From Rhyacichthys aspro (lineage: Eukaryota; Chordata; Actinopteri; Gobiiformes; Rhyacichthyidae): a stretch of 64,000 nt of DNA. The number at the start of each line of letters is the position of its first letter. The stretch's first letter is position 1. A program made the position numbers and the translations under genes. Location: contig CM072158.1 in the NCBI GenBank assembly GCA_036850595.1, positions 16,445,422 through 16,509,421 on the forward strand. Reading direction: 5' to 3'. The notes beneath the pieces were generated by a model. It saw nothing but the letters and a program-made list of their open reading frames with translations, did no database searches and was not told the origin of the DNA. Of the stretch, positions 23,480-36,631 are shown in pieces.

Positions 23480-23730
23480 GCTCTGCACCAGCCTATATTT
23501 ACCAGCCTGTCATTAGCGCCATGTTAATTATGGAGGGCGGGTAACATTATTATCATACCTGCTGCTGAGATAGCGTAATCCCCTGTTGATGTGACGACAA
23601 AATGGGCACCTTAATTTAAATTGCCAGGCCATGCCTATAATTGAACATGACATGGTGCTGCGTGCAAAACGAAAGAATGGGCTGAGCTCGCAATTAGGAG
23701 ATGTCAAAGTGGAGAGGGACCTGTCAAAAG
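23480..23730. promoter_or_regulatory. Candidate conserved element with TTAATTA core
   Basis: Unique block with GTCATTAGCGCCATGTTAAT near 23509 and CACCTTAATTTAAATTGCC near 23608. No splice signals or recognisable translation. Confidence 0.32.
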
Positions 23731-24320
23731 TGCACACGTGTGGTACGTCAAATTTAGACTAATATTCCATGTACACTATCTTATGAGAAGTGTATGTTTA
23801 ATGAGCAGATTCGCCTATTCAAGACACATAATGACATGGACCATTGAAAAATCCTGTCTTTTGAATTAACTAATTAACATGGTCAGCCTCCGTCCAACAA
23901 AGACAATGGGGAATTAGATAAAACCCCTCATAATCATGTCTTTCCAACTGCATAATGGGGCAATCAAAGCTCTCTTGGTGTAATTTCTATTCCATCACAC
24001 TCCTGCTGTGGTATAGGGTTGTAATGACTCAGAAATGATGGTTCCCTATATAGATATGTACCTGTTGTTTGTATGTTTGTTAAGATTGAGGCATTTCAGC
24101 TTTTTTTCTGTCTGGCGATGCTTCCATAGATTTAGCTTTCATACACAGCTTATACAATGAGGGTCTGTATAATGCAGACAGGTTATAATCGTGGTGTCAA
24201 AGGGGAGCAGGCATGTTATTTCCTGAAAAGTGCAAGCTGACCAGACCTAATCTATTACCTGATATATCTTGTTGAGATATAGAGACACAGACTATGTATT
24301 TAGTAATAACCTAGGAAATC
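23731..24320. other. Non-coding, nothing recognised
   Basis: AT-rich. TTAACTAATTAACATGG near 23866 is a possible continuation of the preceding candidate element. Confidence 0.5.
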
Positions 24321-24449
24321 CTTTGGGCCTAAGACGTGGTGGACCCTGGACAATGGTCAGTTAATCACTTAGAGACATACACTGACAGACAACCATTACC
24401 ATTCATTCACTAGAGACAATTTAGGTTCACCAACACATGCATGACTTTG
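24321..24449 (-). mobile_element. Fish non-LTR retroposon 3' fragment (same family as 16560)
   Basis: CTTTGGGCC, GGACCCTGGACAATGGTCAG, GACAGACAACCATTACCATTC and GACAATTTAGGTTCACC appear in family order. Truncated at both ends. Confidence 0.65.
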
Positions 24450-26238
24450 ATCACTAACCACTTTTTTTTTTCCAGTCAATATTAATTACAATTTAGTTAA
24501 GTTACATGAGATTTAAACAATATTTGGTGCAATCGTTTTGTTTTCATATCAGAAACAAGACAATAAAAAGTACAAAAATCATGTGTCGGATAACGTGAAG
24601 GACAGCCACAGTTGGAAACTTCGAAACATCTTTAATTAATAGGGTCTACAGTAGTTTAAATGAGTGAGGGGAGGGCAGCAATGGATTGGCGTTAACATGC
24701 TACAAGTCATTAATAATGCACAAAACGCCCAATCCACAGCCTATCCACTGGAAAGCAGCTATAAGACCCCACTAATGGGAACAAAACAGAACAAACATAA
24801 AAGTCAAACTGATTTGACAACCATGAACCAAAAGGGGCATTAGAAGGAACTGGGGTGAAGGTTGGTTGTGGTAAATTAAAAAAGAGAAGCTTGAATGGAA
24901 ACTGAAATAAATGAGTGTCCAGCTGCTATGGCATGAACACTGCAACGCCAACAATGGAAACCATGCACCATCCATGTCGATTTTGTTATCACTGAACAGT
25001 TTTCTATTCTGGTGTGTGGTGAAATTGGGTCGGCTGTACTATTGTTACTCTTCATTATGGACGTTGGAGGCTTTAACGCTTATCATCGGCACCTAGATTT
25101 GAGTTTGCGTAAAACCACGCGTTTCACTGTATGCATGCGTGCACCCAATGATAATAACAGTGAAGAAATTCCCACACTGTTACCCTCCTACCGTGCGGTG
25201 CATGATTGGACTTTAAGGTGGCGTTGTTATCAACCATTTCTCTCCAAAAGCCGAGTGCAATTTCGCAGTTTGTCCAGCGTTTTTATCACAGAATGTGCCA
25301 CAAGAGGATAAGAAAGGCAGGTAAGAGTTCCACATGGAAAATTCTGATATGAAAAAGACTGCCTCCCCTGCTTCTCACCTATCACCCCAGCATCTCTCTC
25401 AGACAGTGCACATCACCTCTTTGGCCTTGGCTAGGTTTTATTTATTTATTTTTTTTCCTTTTCATTTCTCCAGTGTGTTTATGGTGTGCGACTGGTATTT
25501 AGTGGGCTCAGTGTAGACGTTTTGTGTCATGCCCTTAACTTCTCCCAAGCGTCTGATAAAAGAAAGTGGATTGAAGCTCGGAGGGTGTTGCAAAGGCAAG
25601 GACAAGTGTCACTACATCAACAAGACAACAAGATCCAGGTCTGCAGTGTACAATGAATTAAAGTGAAGAGCATGAACATCCGGAATGTAATTAGAGTCTG
25701 CTGTTGTATTACAGTCTTTCACGTTATGTGTCATACTATGGCACAGATAACCTTCCGTACATGTGTCCAATGTATGCTTTTCTAGTCAAATTGAAATCAT
25801 GTTTGCTTTGAGGTAACAACCACAACAACCACAGCTTACCAGAACAAATATAAACCTTTTTAAATGAGCACCTTTTTATACATTCACTATCTTGCAGCCT
25901 TCATCTTTACTTCATCTGGACGGGTTGCATTATGAACACAATCTAGTTGATTGCATATTCTTGTTGTGACCTTGTGCAACCTCTTCTATGGGCGTCATGT
26001 CTGTGCAGTGTTTACAGATCCTATAGAAGAGTGCTGGAAGTTGTTGTTGAGGGGTTTTTGGTGACATTTATATTGCGTGAGTGGAGTGTGCCAAATGTGA
26101 AAGCCTTGTACACTGTAGCTTATTTAGAATTCACTTTCAAATACAAATATATGTTGTGTGTGTTTGCAAATATATGTAATGTTATTGCATTAAAAAGGAA
26201 TAATTCATTTTTTTATGCAGGTGAGAAAAAACAGATAC
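24450..26238. other. Non-coding, nothing recognised
   Basis: Includes an open frame at 25012-25311 (plus) without recognisable domain, and a T-rich stretch near 25440-25470. No repeat family recognised. Confidence 0.5.
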
Positions 26239-26355
26239 TGGCCATTGTCCAGGGTGTACCCCGCCTAAGGCCCAAAGCTGCTGGGATAGGCTCCAGCCAC
26301 CCACGACCCCAAAAAAGGACTAAGCGGTAGAAAATGAATGAATGGATGAATGAAA
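26239..26355 (+). mobile_element. Fish non-LTR retroposon 3' end with GAATG-type tail
   Basis: CTGGCCATTGTCCAGGGTGT, CTGCTGGGATAGGCTCCAGC, AAGGACTAAGCGGTAGAAAA and then a GAATGAATGGATGAATG tail. The tail places the 3' end on the right, so this copy is on plus and fixes the orientation of the five complementary copies. Confidence 0.75.
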
Positions 26356-26385
26356 GGTGAGAAAAAAAATATATATATTTTTTTA

Positions 26386-26854
26386 TTATCACCTAATAGC
26401 ATGCTGTAATAGGAATAGGTGAAAAAACAAGACCTTAAGATGTCATCTTTGTTATAGATTTTAATAGATGACACTTTTCAGTCCTGAACTGAAGCTTGTT
26501 AATAAGGAAATAAAGGCTTACCATAAAACTGAGTCGTTTGTATAATCAGTGCTGAATAAGTCTTTTTAGACAGCGAAACAGAGCAAAAAAGAAAAACAAA
26601 CAGAGAAAAGGGAAGCAACGTAAAATGGGGATAAATATTGGCAATTCAATAACGCAGTGTTTAATGAGAGAAATAATTATCGCATTCTTTGGTCGGACGG
26701 TGAAATCAAGAGGTAAAAGTTTACAGTAAGCACTAAACAACAGTTTAATTTAATGTATTTTGCAAAGGAAAAATTGGTCAAGTTTTATTTTATTTTTTTA
26801 ACAAAAGCAGGATAGGTCCTTAGGCTGCTGTTGGGGGTAAGTGGCGGTGTGACA
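26386..26854. repeat. Copy A of an old dispersed repeat (partner 49793-50163)
   Basis: Shared blocks in the same order and orientation: TCACCTAAxAGC, GATTTTAATAGATGA, ACAGCGAAACAGA, AGAGAAAAGGG, GGATAAATATTG, TATTTTGCA, ACTGCTGTTGGGGG-like GGCTGCTGTTGGGGG. Family unidentified. Probably a transposon fossil. Confidence 0.75.
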
Positions 26855-27527
26855 GAAGGATGGAAAAAAGAAAATTCAGTAGTGCACTTTAACCACTATC
26901 ACTGCACAAGAGCTGGCCTTTACTTCCATCGAGTTGGTAATAAACAGACATTTGGCTGCTGTGGGCCAGTTTTCCAGGGATCCAAAAGGTTGCATTGCAC
27001 CTTCATTTCAGATGTCTGCCCTGTTACTTGAATAGACGTGTTTATACATCCTTTATAAAACTCAATAGTTCAAATTTTAAATGCTGAAAAGTGTTAAAAC
27101 AGGTGACAACACTGCCCCATGAGGTCACTTGTATATCTGTTATGCACTATACCGATACAACTCTGGCTGGAAGACACAACACTGATCACTATTTACCCAA
27201 TTTAATTTCAGATTCACCTTTTAAGGTACCTTCTAGCACCAGGTCTACAGCCATGTTATCTTACTCTTCCACACACTCTGCCCTCGGTAAAACCTGTCCT
27301 GTAGTTTCATGATATGAAAGCAAAAGTTAAAAAAAAGTCTTGTCATCCTCTAGAAAACATGTATGAAAGATGCTTTTGGTTGCAGAAGAATTACAAACCA
27401 AAAAGAAATCAGTTTAATATTATTAAGGTATAATGAAGGTGTTCACATTGGCTCCATTTGTTTGATTCATATGCATACTTTTGTATTCTGAATAAAGTAC
27501 GGCCTGGCTATCAGTAGTAAACCACAA
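26855..27527. other. Non-coding, nothing recognised
   Basis: AT-rich. No exon or repeat recognised. Confidence 0.55.
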
Positions 27528-27782
27528 TTGTTAAGAACACAGAACAAGTATTTCACCATTAACAGTGTCTCATAAAAGCTAATAAAAAAACAAAACCATC
27601 CGTTTAAGAGCAATGAATAGACCAACGGACCACACTGTACATCTACTACAACAGACACTCGGATGCTAACAAATTCCGCATCTCAACCAATTCCGGAGAA
27701 CTGCTCTCTGTTAATGTGTCATTTAAATGCAAAGAGTCATTCTGCCTTCTCTAGTTAGCTTTTCAACTGGATCATCAAAGCC
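27528..27782. repeat. Copy A of a near-identical duplicated segment (partner 30483-30724)
   Basis: The core 27602-27782 matches 30540-30724 with only a few substitutions and one 4-nt length difference by eye. The preceding 75 bp is more diverged but recognisable. It contains ATTTAAATGCAAAGAGTCAT. No inverted termini or tail seen. Confidence 0.9.
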
Positions 27783-28741
27783 CACAGAGCTGAGCCCAAA
27801 CCCGGCAGAGCGAGGGACACACAAGGACAGGGGCTCGAGGGGGGCAGTTTTGAAGTTTTCCCCTCAACAAATGATCGATGTCCAAACACTCAAAAGGCAA
27901 GTTTGACTGAAGCAGGCTCTGTGGCTTTAGCTCACTTTGTGGACCTGGGTGCACCTTGGGCCACTGCTGGAAACGCATTTAGAACTCAGAGATGATGCCA
28001 TTAAGGGCGCCTTTTTGTGCGAGCTGTTTGATATTTGCATTCGGTCTGTAGGAAATGAGAGGCTGAAATGTGCTATTTGTAAGCTTGGTATGCTAAAAGA
28101 CCAATAAATGTCAGCAGGGGGCGTGCACAAAGCAGAATGTACAGAATGCTATGCATCAGTAGAAGAACTGGCCACACTACTCATTTACTCAGTTCAGAGT
28201 AAATGGTGTCGTTTCTATACATACAACAAATGGACAGTTCAGTGAACAACAATGAAGCTAATCTGAGAGTGATGGTGTGATAACCTTGAGCAACAACATC
28301 ACAGTTTGATGTTACCATTATACATGTAAGTGGACCATAAGCATTACATGAAAGACCACAAGTTTTGTTTTTACCTCAAAATATGGAGCCTGAGAATGAT
28401 CAACATCATATTTTTTATTTGCCATGAAACAGTGATTATGATCCCTCTTTCAGTACTTTTTGGTCTTGTCTTATGAGTTCATATTAGAAAAATAATATGT
28501 AATATTTTGGTATTCCATAAAAGCATTATCTTCCCATGCCAAAGCACAGATAAAGAAGGGCTGGAAAACTTTAGGAAAATGTGCAACAACTATTTTAAAT
28601 ACTGCAATAACGATATGAACTGCTGAATGTCTGAATGCTCTTTGCCATAGTACAAAAATGTATTTATTTACAAAATATGAAAACTACAAGGCTCCGGACT
28701 AACTTCCACTTGTCAAAACAGGTGCTAAAACAATCAGTGTA
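27783..28741. other. Non-coding, nothing recognised
   Basis: The start is GC-raised (27783-28000) with a 67-codon minus frame lacking a recognisable domain. The rest is AT-rich. Confidence 0.5.
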
Positions 28742-28830
28742 AGACTAAACCAGGACTAGACCAGGACTAAACAGGTCTAAACAAACTAGGTCTAAATGTA
28801 AGATTGAACCAGGTCTAAACTAGGACTTTT
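28742..28830. repeat. Degenerate AGGACTAAACC tandem repeat
   Basis: Variants of the 10-12 bp unit (GACTAAACCAGGACTAGACC, AGGACTAAACAGGTCTAAAC, CAGGTCTAAACTAGGAC) fill the interval. The same motif recurs at 34008-34360 and 34828-34852. Confidence 0.8.
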
Positions 28831-30482
28831 TCATTTGGATACACCACAATGTCATTTAAGGCTTGGATGAATATTTTGACTGGTGACAAATAAATGTGGA
28901 ACGCCATAATGGTATTGTGATCGATAATAGTGTGATAACAATAAATGTGTGATATATTATGAAGCTTTATTTTAAGAAAACCAAAAAGAAAAAAAAAAAG
29001 AAAACCAAAAATATCCTTCCTCATAAGATCAGGCAGCTAATATTGCTAACACAAGATGCTGCATCTTTGTATAAGCCACAGAAAAATACAAAAACATGCT
29101 CCTTCAAAGTGCTGAAAAATGTAAGCCCCTCTGGGTATTTTCTTCCATTCCAGGATATTTGCTTTGCTCTATATAAAGGCTTTCCTAATAGCCATTATTG
29201 ATTGCCACATAATTACACAGATATTGGCAAAGTATGAAATTAAAAAACTGACGGTATAAAGTATTTTTATCCAATATAACTTTTATATGATACAAATCCG
29301 GATAAGCCTGTCTAGATACTAACAGTTCTCAAAGGATCCCTGTTATCGACCCGAGAGTTAATCCATTTTTTGAGGCGATCTCTGTGGGTTGAGTTTAATT
29401 TCACTTCTCAAGCACAAGTTTCCATCTAAAATAAAATTTGGTCCGAAACCCCATTCAATTCGACAATGTGAAGCACTCTGTTGTCTCACATACTGCATTT
29501 CAATTCTGTGGGATCCAGAAAAACACCACCATGGAAGAAAAAAAACCCAAAAAACTGCAAAGCTGAAGGGCGTAACATGTTCCTTTTTAGCTGCAATGTT
29601 TCATGTCATTGGTATTCTACTGGCTGGTGGGCCCAAATCAATAATATCGAGCTGCTGGTGCCCAATAAACTAAGTTGTTGTCTCAATTGCAGTCTCTTTA
29701 GCGTCACTGCAAGATTGTAAAGCCCTTTAGAACTTAAAAAGTGTATTTGCAATGTTGCGCACGGGTTGTTTGGGAAATGTCTGAAAGAGAATATTCTAAG
29801 TGAGCGCGAGATACACCTTCGAATTTGACAGGTGTAGCTCGGTGGGAACTTAACAGATCAACCTGACACACAATTTGCACTCTGAAAAAGAGAAGCATTT
29901 GCACTATGAGCATGTCAGAAAATCAATTGCAGCAGACTACATGGCACTGACGCAACATTACATAATACAACTACACAAATGGAAGGTAAATAAGCATGTG
30001 ATGTGAATGTTAAAAGAACACTGGCTGCACCTTTTTGGGGTCAGTTTATAACCGTATAGAAAGAAGAGAAGTGAAGAAGTGTTTTTTTCTGTGGACACAG
30101 CATTGACAACTTAATATTTCTATGCCTCATTTTTAATAGAGAAGGAGAAAGAGGATCCAGCTGCAGGAAAAGGTGTGATCTAAGTAAGTAAGTGAGTAAG
30201 TCTTTGTGTATAGCAGTGTAAGAGACAAGAGGCTGATGCAAGAGACAGTTGTCAAAGAAAAATGGGTCTAGTTTATTCCCAGCTTTCTTTTCTGAACTTT
30301 AAATTCGAGTTTTGCAAATTTGATGTCACATAATAATGATATATGGAAATACTATGTACAATAAGATAAAGGGATTTTAAGCCATAAAATGTCAACTCTA
30401 TAAATAAAAACTGTTTGTTTTTAGCAACATTCAGCATTCTTTCTCTTTTCTATGTCTCAGTAATATTTTCCTAATTATCCAC
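28831..30482. other. Non-coding, nothing recognised
   Basis: AT-rich, with an A/G tract (28975-29005) and a short AAGT repeat (30182-30200). Open frames are unconvincing. Confidence 0.55.
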
Positions 30483-30724
30483 AGTTGCTAAGAACAGTGC
30501 CTCATGAAAGCTAACTTAACAAAAAATCCTCAAATATCTGTTTAAGAGGAATGAATAGACCAACGGACCACACTGTACGTCTACAACAACAAACAGACAC
30601 TCGGATGCTAACAAATTCCGCATCTCAACCAATTCCGGAGAACTGCTCTCTGTTAATGTGCCATTTAAATGCAAAGAGTCATTCTGCCTTCTCTAGTTAG
30701 CTTTCCGACTGGATCATCAAAGCC
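30483..30724. repeat. Copy B of a near-identical duplicated segment (partner 27528-27782)
   Basis: Core 30540-30724. Abuts a different dispersed repeat at 30723, so the right boundary of the duplication is sharp on this side. Confidence 0.9.
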
Positions 30725-30868
30725 TGGTCCCTGTCGATTCAAGTTCCAGGGGGAGGAGCCAATGGATGCAGCTTTATTTACCTCTGGATGCAACTGGATA
30801 GACATACAACCAATCAGAATTCAGGAGGCAGTACCAACACATGGAGAATAAACAACCTCTGGGCCTGG
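30723..30868 (+). repeat. Dispersed repeat (complementary copy at 40191-40322)
   Basis: CCTGGTCCCTGT, ACCTCTGxAT, ACAACCAATCAGAATTCAGG, GGCAGTACCAA and GAATAAAC are shared with the complement of 40191-40322 in the same order. SINE-sized but with no recognised promoter boxes or tail. Confidence 0.7.
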
Positions 30869-32519
30869 GCAGTTTGAAAAAAATACAAAAAAACATAAAG
30901 CACCTGAGTGGGTATTCTATGTTCTCCAATAAACATAGAAAGTGTGAAACTGATCCAGATTGTAATGTATAGCTCTAGTTTTGAACTGTTGCCGTAAAAG
31001 AAAAAGAGTTTCTTTATGGACAACATACTGAGTGAAAGCTGTTAATTGGGTAAATCATATGTGCAATACCCCAGTGTGCAGAAGGTTTTTAATTAAGGTA
31101 TTGTTTTATGTGTGCAGCGTTTAAATCTCTAGGAAAAGACAACCTTATAAAATAAAAGTTCTCCAAAGTGAGAAAATGAAGTCAATATCTTACTAATATT
31201 GTTAATTAAGACTCAGAAAGCTGGTCAGAACATTTCGGGCTAATCTCTCGGAGAAGGTTATTATAAAATGAATTAAGGATCATTCCGATGGTGAAGCTAA
31301 CACCAGGCTGGAGGCACTCTGTTCTCGTTACATTTCAACCGGTAATTAGCTTGTGGTATTTAAACTCTTTGTAGTGTGAGGTTTACAGGAGACTGAACAA
31401 TTTCACTCACCGATTCATGTCATGTTTGACCTTTATAAAGCTGCGCTATCTTTATAGAGATATGATAAAACAGGAGAGCTGTGCTAACCTTTCAAGGCCT
31501 CTATCAAGGAGGATATTTTTAATACAAAGTTGATCATTAATGCAGAAGTAAAAATAATAATTAAAACATTCTGTGGTAATGACTTTTCCGTTGTGGTAAG
31601 TAGTGGGACTATTTTCCAAAAGGTGCACTACAATATTGTGAAGTTTTAAAACTAAACTATGTAATGCTTGCTTGGACTGTGAATGGGATGATTGATAACT
31701 TTAAGTGGCACACATTACAGTCAAGTCTAAACTTAAAAACTAGTCTTTAATAATTTAAAAGTCCCGTTTGTTTGGAGACGTAAATGAACAAGCAAATTGT
31801 GATCCACCTAAAAACCTAAGTCTTGGTTTGCTTTCAGTTAAGGCGAGAGTGCACGAGACAATGGTTTAACACTTACATTTGAAAATATGGTTCATGATTT
31901 TGATGATGAGTTGTCTCTCTTCGGTAATTATTGCTGCACTACCTCCACAGGTGAAGGACTTGCTGTGATATGAAGTTCATTTGACATAGCACAGTGTGAA
32001 AATGAACCAAAATAACCCAATTAATCTTGTTCTATCAGACTGTTAGGTGTGAAAATGATCTAAAACTTCACTGATTTCATTTCATATCAATCTTTATGTG
32101 AAGTTGCTTTACGTCCAACACGTTTTTATTTTAAACATGTCACTGACAGCTGCAGCTACCACTTGTAATCCATGATTTAACTGATGCAATGGCCAATAGG
32201 TGGGAGCTCATGCAAGATGGCAGCTTGAAATGACCTCAATTCATGAATAGTTACGGCTTGTTTGGATCTATGCATCTTTATATAATGCTTTACAATTCCA
32301 TTTTATTGATCTCAACATGTTTTCCGTTCAGCACTTCTCTTCATAATTTCTGTATTATCATCCTTACAACCTACTCTGAGCAGTCCACATTTAAATGGTT
32401 AGACTTAATGCGGGGAATCATTAGCATATAAAGCCATGCACAGAAGTCCAAACAGGCCAGCTTAGAAATGGCTGACGCAAAAGACTTCAGACTTATGCTA
32501 ATGTTGCAAGTGCCACAAA
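30869..32519. other. Non-coding, nothing recognised
   Basis: AT-rich. The stretch around 31180-31480 is repeat-free and mildly reminiscent of a conserved element (TTAATTAAGACTC near 31201), but with little to go on. Confidence 0.5.
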
Positions 32520-33070
32520 TCCCCAGCAGAGACTGTAGTTATGCATGAGCCCCATAAGCGGGGCACACAGTGATAAGGAGGATCTCACACAACCATATAT
32601 CAAATGTTCATCTCTTATCTCGCAGCATCTGAGGAGGCCATCCGAGTCATCCGAGCATGTGCTCATCTCGCCTGAAATCGACCTTCTCTAATAGATGAAA
32701 AGAAGATAAAAGCGGCCTTTGTGGCACTACCGGCCCCTGAGGAACACCGGAAAGTGTAATCAGCAATGACCCGTGTTAGACTCCACCAATCCTGGGGAGT
32801 TCGTTAACACGGTCGGCTTTACCCCAGGGGAGCTGTGCCTGGAAAAGCGGAACAAGCACTTGATGTCCGCGAATGAATTATGAGATCCCGGATGTCTGCT
32901 GGCTCCTCCTATGAATGGACACGCTTTACCCGAATCCTGCAGACGATAACCAGTTCCGTTCACACTTTGATGCTCACTTGCACTGCATTTCCGGGACAAA
33001 ACCAGTCCACTTTAAATAAACATGTATGTAAACTGTCAGTGGCGATTGGAAGCGGGCCACCTGTGTAGAT
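32520..33070. promoter_or_regulatory. GC-raised island, candidate conserved element
   Basis: Unique block with CpGs and strings such as GTAGTTATGCATGAGCCCC near 32533 and GAATGAATTATGAGATCCCGG near 32870. Open frames on both strands (32760-32999 minus, 32880-33068 plus) lack recognisable domains. Confidence 0.28.
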
Positions 33071-34007
33071 TTATGACAAACGTAAATAGAATCGCAGCAT
33101 GAGGCCAGCTAGGAAGACGAAGAAAAAGAAAAAAAACATGTCAGGAGCTTCATGATTGGAACAGGCTTCTGAGGTGGTAAGATTGTTTGGCATAAATCAG
33201 TGCGGAAACCTGGTGAGCACGCAGACGTCGGCTCGAAGTCCATTTCAACATCTATTAACATTCAGCGAGGGTGGAATAAAGCGTGTTCATACATTGCTCA
33301 GGGCACGGCGGTAATTCACTAAAGACGGATTTGGCTGTGGGTCAGCAGTGTGCATGTGAAATTACTATTCGTCAGCTTCCTTTTATTTGTCAAGGGGATG
33401 TTGTATTTGTTGCATCACGTTACAAATGTATGACTTTTACTCGGAGGCTGCTAAAGCATCTTCCTTTTTTGTAGAATATATTAGATATACAGAAATAATA
33501 AGAGCAAAAGGAGAAAAGCCTTACTCTTTAATATATGTGAAAATAGACAGGACTATATTAACACACAGCTTTTTCTGGTCACTTAAGGGCAAAACAACAA
33601 GCTGAGTAAACACAGTTAAAGCTAATTCCTGTATTAAGGTAATAAGGCAAACTTATTAACAAACAGTTGCCCTGCAGACCCCACATTAGCATGCATTAAA
33701 ACTCATTTAACTCAGCTAAATTTAGCTCACTCATCTGCAATAGTCCTTATTTAAAAGAGTTCTTTAGCAAACAGCTACAACACAAGAGCAGATGAAATTA
33801 TCCACAAAAACTGAAATGTAATTGTGCATATTATTTATGTCTATTTTTATGGTATGTTACCCATTCGCACACTGTATCTGTCTGACTATATGACTTTTGT
33901 TATTGTGCTATGCTCCCTTTATAATTCAAAAGAATGATGATAAAAAATGGATCACAAAAATAACAACAACAAAAATTTAATTTGTAAAAAACAAAAAAAC
34001 ATCCAAG
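33071..34007. other. Non-coding, nothing recognised
   Basis: Mixed composition to about 33450, then AT-rich. No repeat or exon recognised. Confidence 0.5.
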
Positions 34008-34360
34008 ACCACTTAGATTCAAACCTAAAGCCAGGACTAAATCCAAAAAAGAAGAATACAACAAAACTAAATCAAGGGCTGATCCCAGGATGAAGCCTAA
34101 AACCAAACCAGACTAATTCCAGGAGTACAACCAGGACTAAACCAAAACAAGAGCTGTTCCAGGCTTACTGGACTAAACCACAGGTAAACCACAGACTGAA
34201 TCAGCTTTAAATCCTACTACAACAGTAGGAGGAGTACGTCAAGACTAAAACTTCAAAAATCCATGAATGAGCCTAAAATTAAACCCAGCAATGAACTAGT
34301 ATTAAAGCCAGGACTAAATCAGGAAAAATCAGGACTGTACAAGGCTAAATCCACATTGTG
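34008..34360. repeat. Strongly degenerate AGGACTAAA(C/T)C repeat region
   Basis: Many copies of CCAGGACTAAA(C/T) and relatives (34032, 34130, 34310 and others) are spaced irregularly. Similar to the cleaner array at 28742 but much more decayed. One more pair lies at 34828-34852. Confidence 0.65.
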
Positions 34361-36631
34361 ACCATGCATATATAACAGCTTCACACCAGAAAGGCCAGAT
34401 TTCTTCCACTACTGAAAAAACTGGTCATTTTGATCGCCTGAGTCCAAGTCTGTAAAAGCAATTTTCCATTTCCTTTTTTGATTTTCAATAAATACCTTCA
34501 TTCATTTTAAATTAAAATACAGGGATATTCAGAAAGTTTGAGCCCTGTGCCCTTTAATTTTTAATTCAAAAAAGTTATGTAATATTCAAATGTCCAAATG
34601 GTCACAATGACAACCATGGCCGGTAAGCATTAAAGCACGGCACATTTGGCTTATGTGTGTCAGGCACAGCACACATCCTGAGGTTTGGCATTCACATAAC
34701 ATAGACTTTTTCTATTGTTTATTAAACCTTTGCAAAATACTCTAAGTAAAAGAAAGTTTTTATAGACATTGGGCAAGTGGCAGCTGACAAAGAATAAATC
34801 ACAACAGAACATAGAACTTTACAAGGACTAAACCAGGACTGGAGCCATTAGTAACATAATGTAAAAAAATGTCAAATGGAACTCTATTGTGCTATCAGCT
34901 CCATTTTGAATACCAAAGTATTTACAGTTTATGCCACATTTACAAAAACAAAACAAAGCCAGACATGCTCTAGTCTGTGCTGAAGGACTACTGAGCCCAT
35001 GTTATTCAATCAGACATTATGTCTCACAATGCATTGGCCCCTTGCCCGCAGCCTTCACTGGATTTTATGGAAGAAATTATGACGAATGTTTTGAGTAAAC
35101 TTTTATGAACATTTTCTTTTTGCTGTGCTGTTGAATTGTGTTGAATGTGTTTATGAAATACACTGATGCATAATAAAAAATGATGTTCCAAAGTTAATTT
35201 GTTGCTTTTGGGGCAAATCTAACTAGTTTTTTAATTCAATCCTCATCACGATAATGAATGACTTTGTATTCTTTGGGCCGTTCTAATTCAAAACCATACA
35301 ATAATCTTGTTTGGAAGTTTGAGCCAAATTTAAGTTTAGTTTGTATTCCCCTGAAAGCTTCACGAACCGTTTGTTAGACGCAGTTTGCAGAACATTTATA
35401 TTCATCAAAAATGTTGTTGTTTCAGTCGCAGCATTGTCACAGCTCCTATAATGAAGGCTTCGGCAAAACTTTACATAAAAGCTGCAGCAAACTGTGGGGA
35501 TTACTATCTGAGTTGGGTTCAGAACACAACTGTTTGTGGTCCTATTTGTGGAGAAAACGCTCTCTTTTGCAGCCACATGCCGTTTCGCTTCCAGCATATC
35601 TGTATAGATTGTTGGAAGAAGCATGCCAGCTGGAGAAACATACAATTCAGCAAAAGACTAGAGCCATGTCTGTGTAATACCTTAGAGTGGTTTATTAAAG
35701 GAAAGGTAGCTCATGTTTAGTGTATGAACAGCTGTTACCTTGGTATGAAACTAGAACATTAATAAATATTATAAACTCTACAGGGTCAGGCTTTAGACTC
35801 ACGAAGGTACTGTGTTCTTCATGCACCTGTTTGTCTTCTTAAAAAAAATAGTCCAGATTCCAAAGCAGTTGTATGAGATACTTGTGGACAGATAACCTGT
35901 TTATTTATTAGATTCTGGTCAGTTTGGAGATCAGGAAGTTAGTTTATAATGCAGTTATAAAAGCAGCCGCAGATGAGTAAACAATAAAGCCATTAATGGA
36001 TGTGAAATAGGAACATCGAAAGAAAAAATGGAAACCCATCACAAAGGTTGGTTTTTGATTGTCAGAAAAAATCAGATAGTATTTCATGCAGACAGCTACT
36101 TAATTAAAGCCTACTATTTGTATAGTCAAACTTTGCAAACTTAATATCTCCTTCAAAGTAGTGAAAACTTATACATCTTTACTTTGTTATTCTGGCTGCA
36201 GCAACTTCTGTGTTGGCTTCGTAGTCAGTTGGAGCATGAATACTGAATGCCCCCAGCACAACAGTCCTTTGGCTTAAAATTGCTCAAGATAAAAGCGAGA
36301 TAATAAAGTATGTAAAACTGCCCAACGTATCATAAAAGTGTCTCATTCTTTTAGGTCTGCCTTTGTTTGGAGTTTAAAATACATAATCTATGAAGCCCTG
36401 CCTCACAAAAGTGTAGTTGACTTCCTGTGCTCCAGACTGAAGCCAAGCCGACCAGAATGTAACAGAGGTAAAGGGGCATCTATCCTCAAGCAACTCACAA
36501 AACCCTACTTCAGTGATTCATATTAGGTTAAACTGAATTGTTTTGCCATGTAAATGGAAAAGCAGCATAACCCACACTTACAAGACTAGGCACTAAGCAC
36601 TAGGTCAACCACCAGGGGGGATTGTAAAGTA
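34361..36631. other. Non-coding, nothing recognised
   Basis: AT-rich. Overlapping open frames around 35283-35720 on both strands have no recognisable domain. No repeat family recognised. Confidence 0.5.

Noticed and set aside
35283..35720. Overlapping 111- and 120-codon frames on opposite strands as missed exons
   Set aside because: No domain, no MAM-like cysteine pattern, no splice signals in the right phase.
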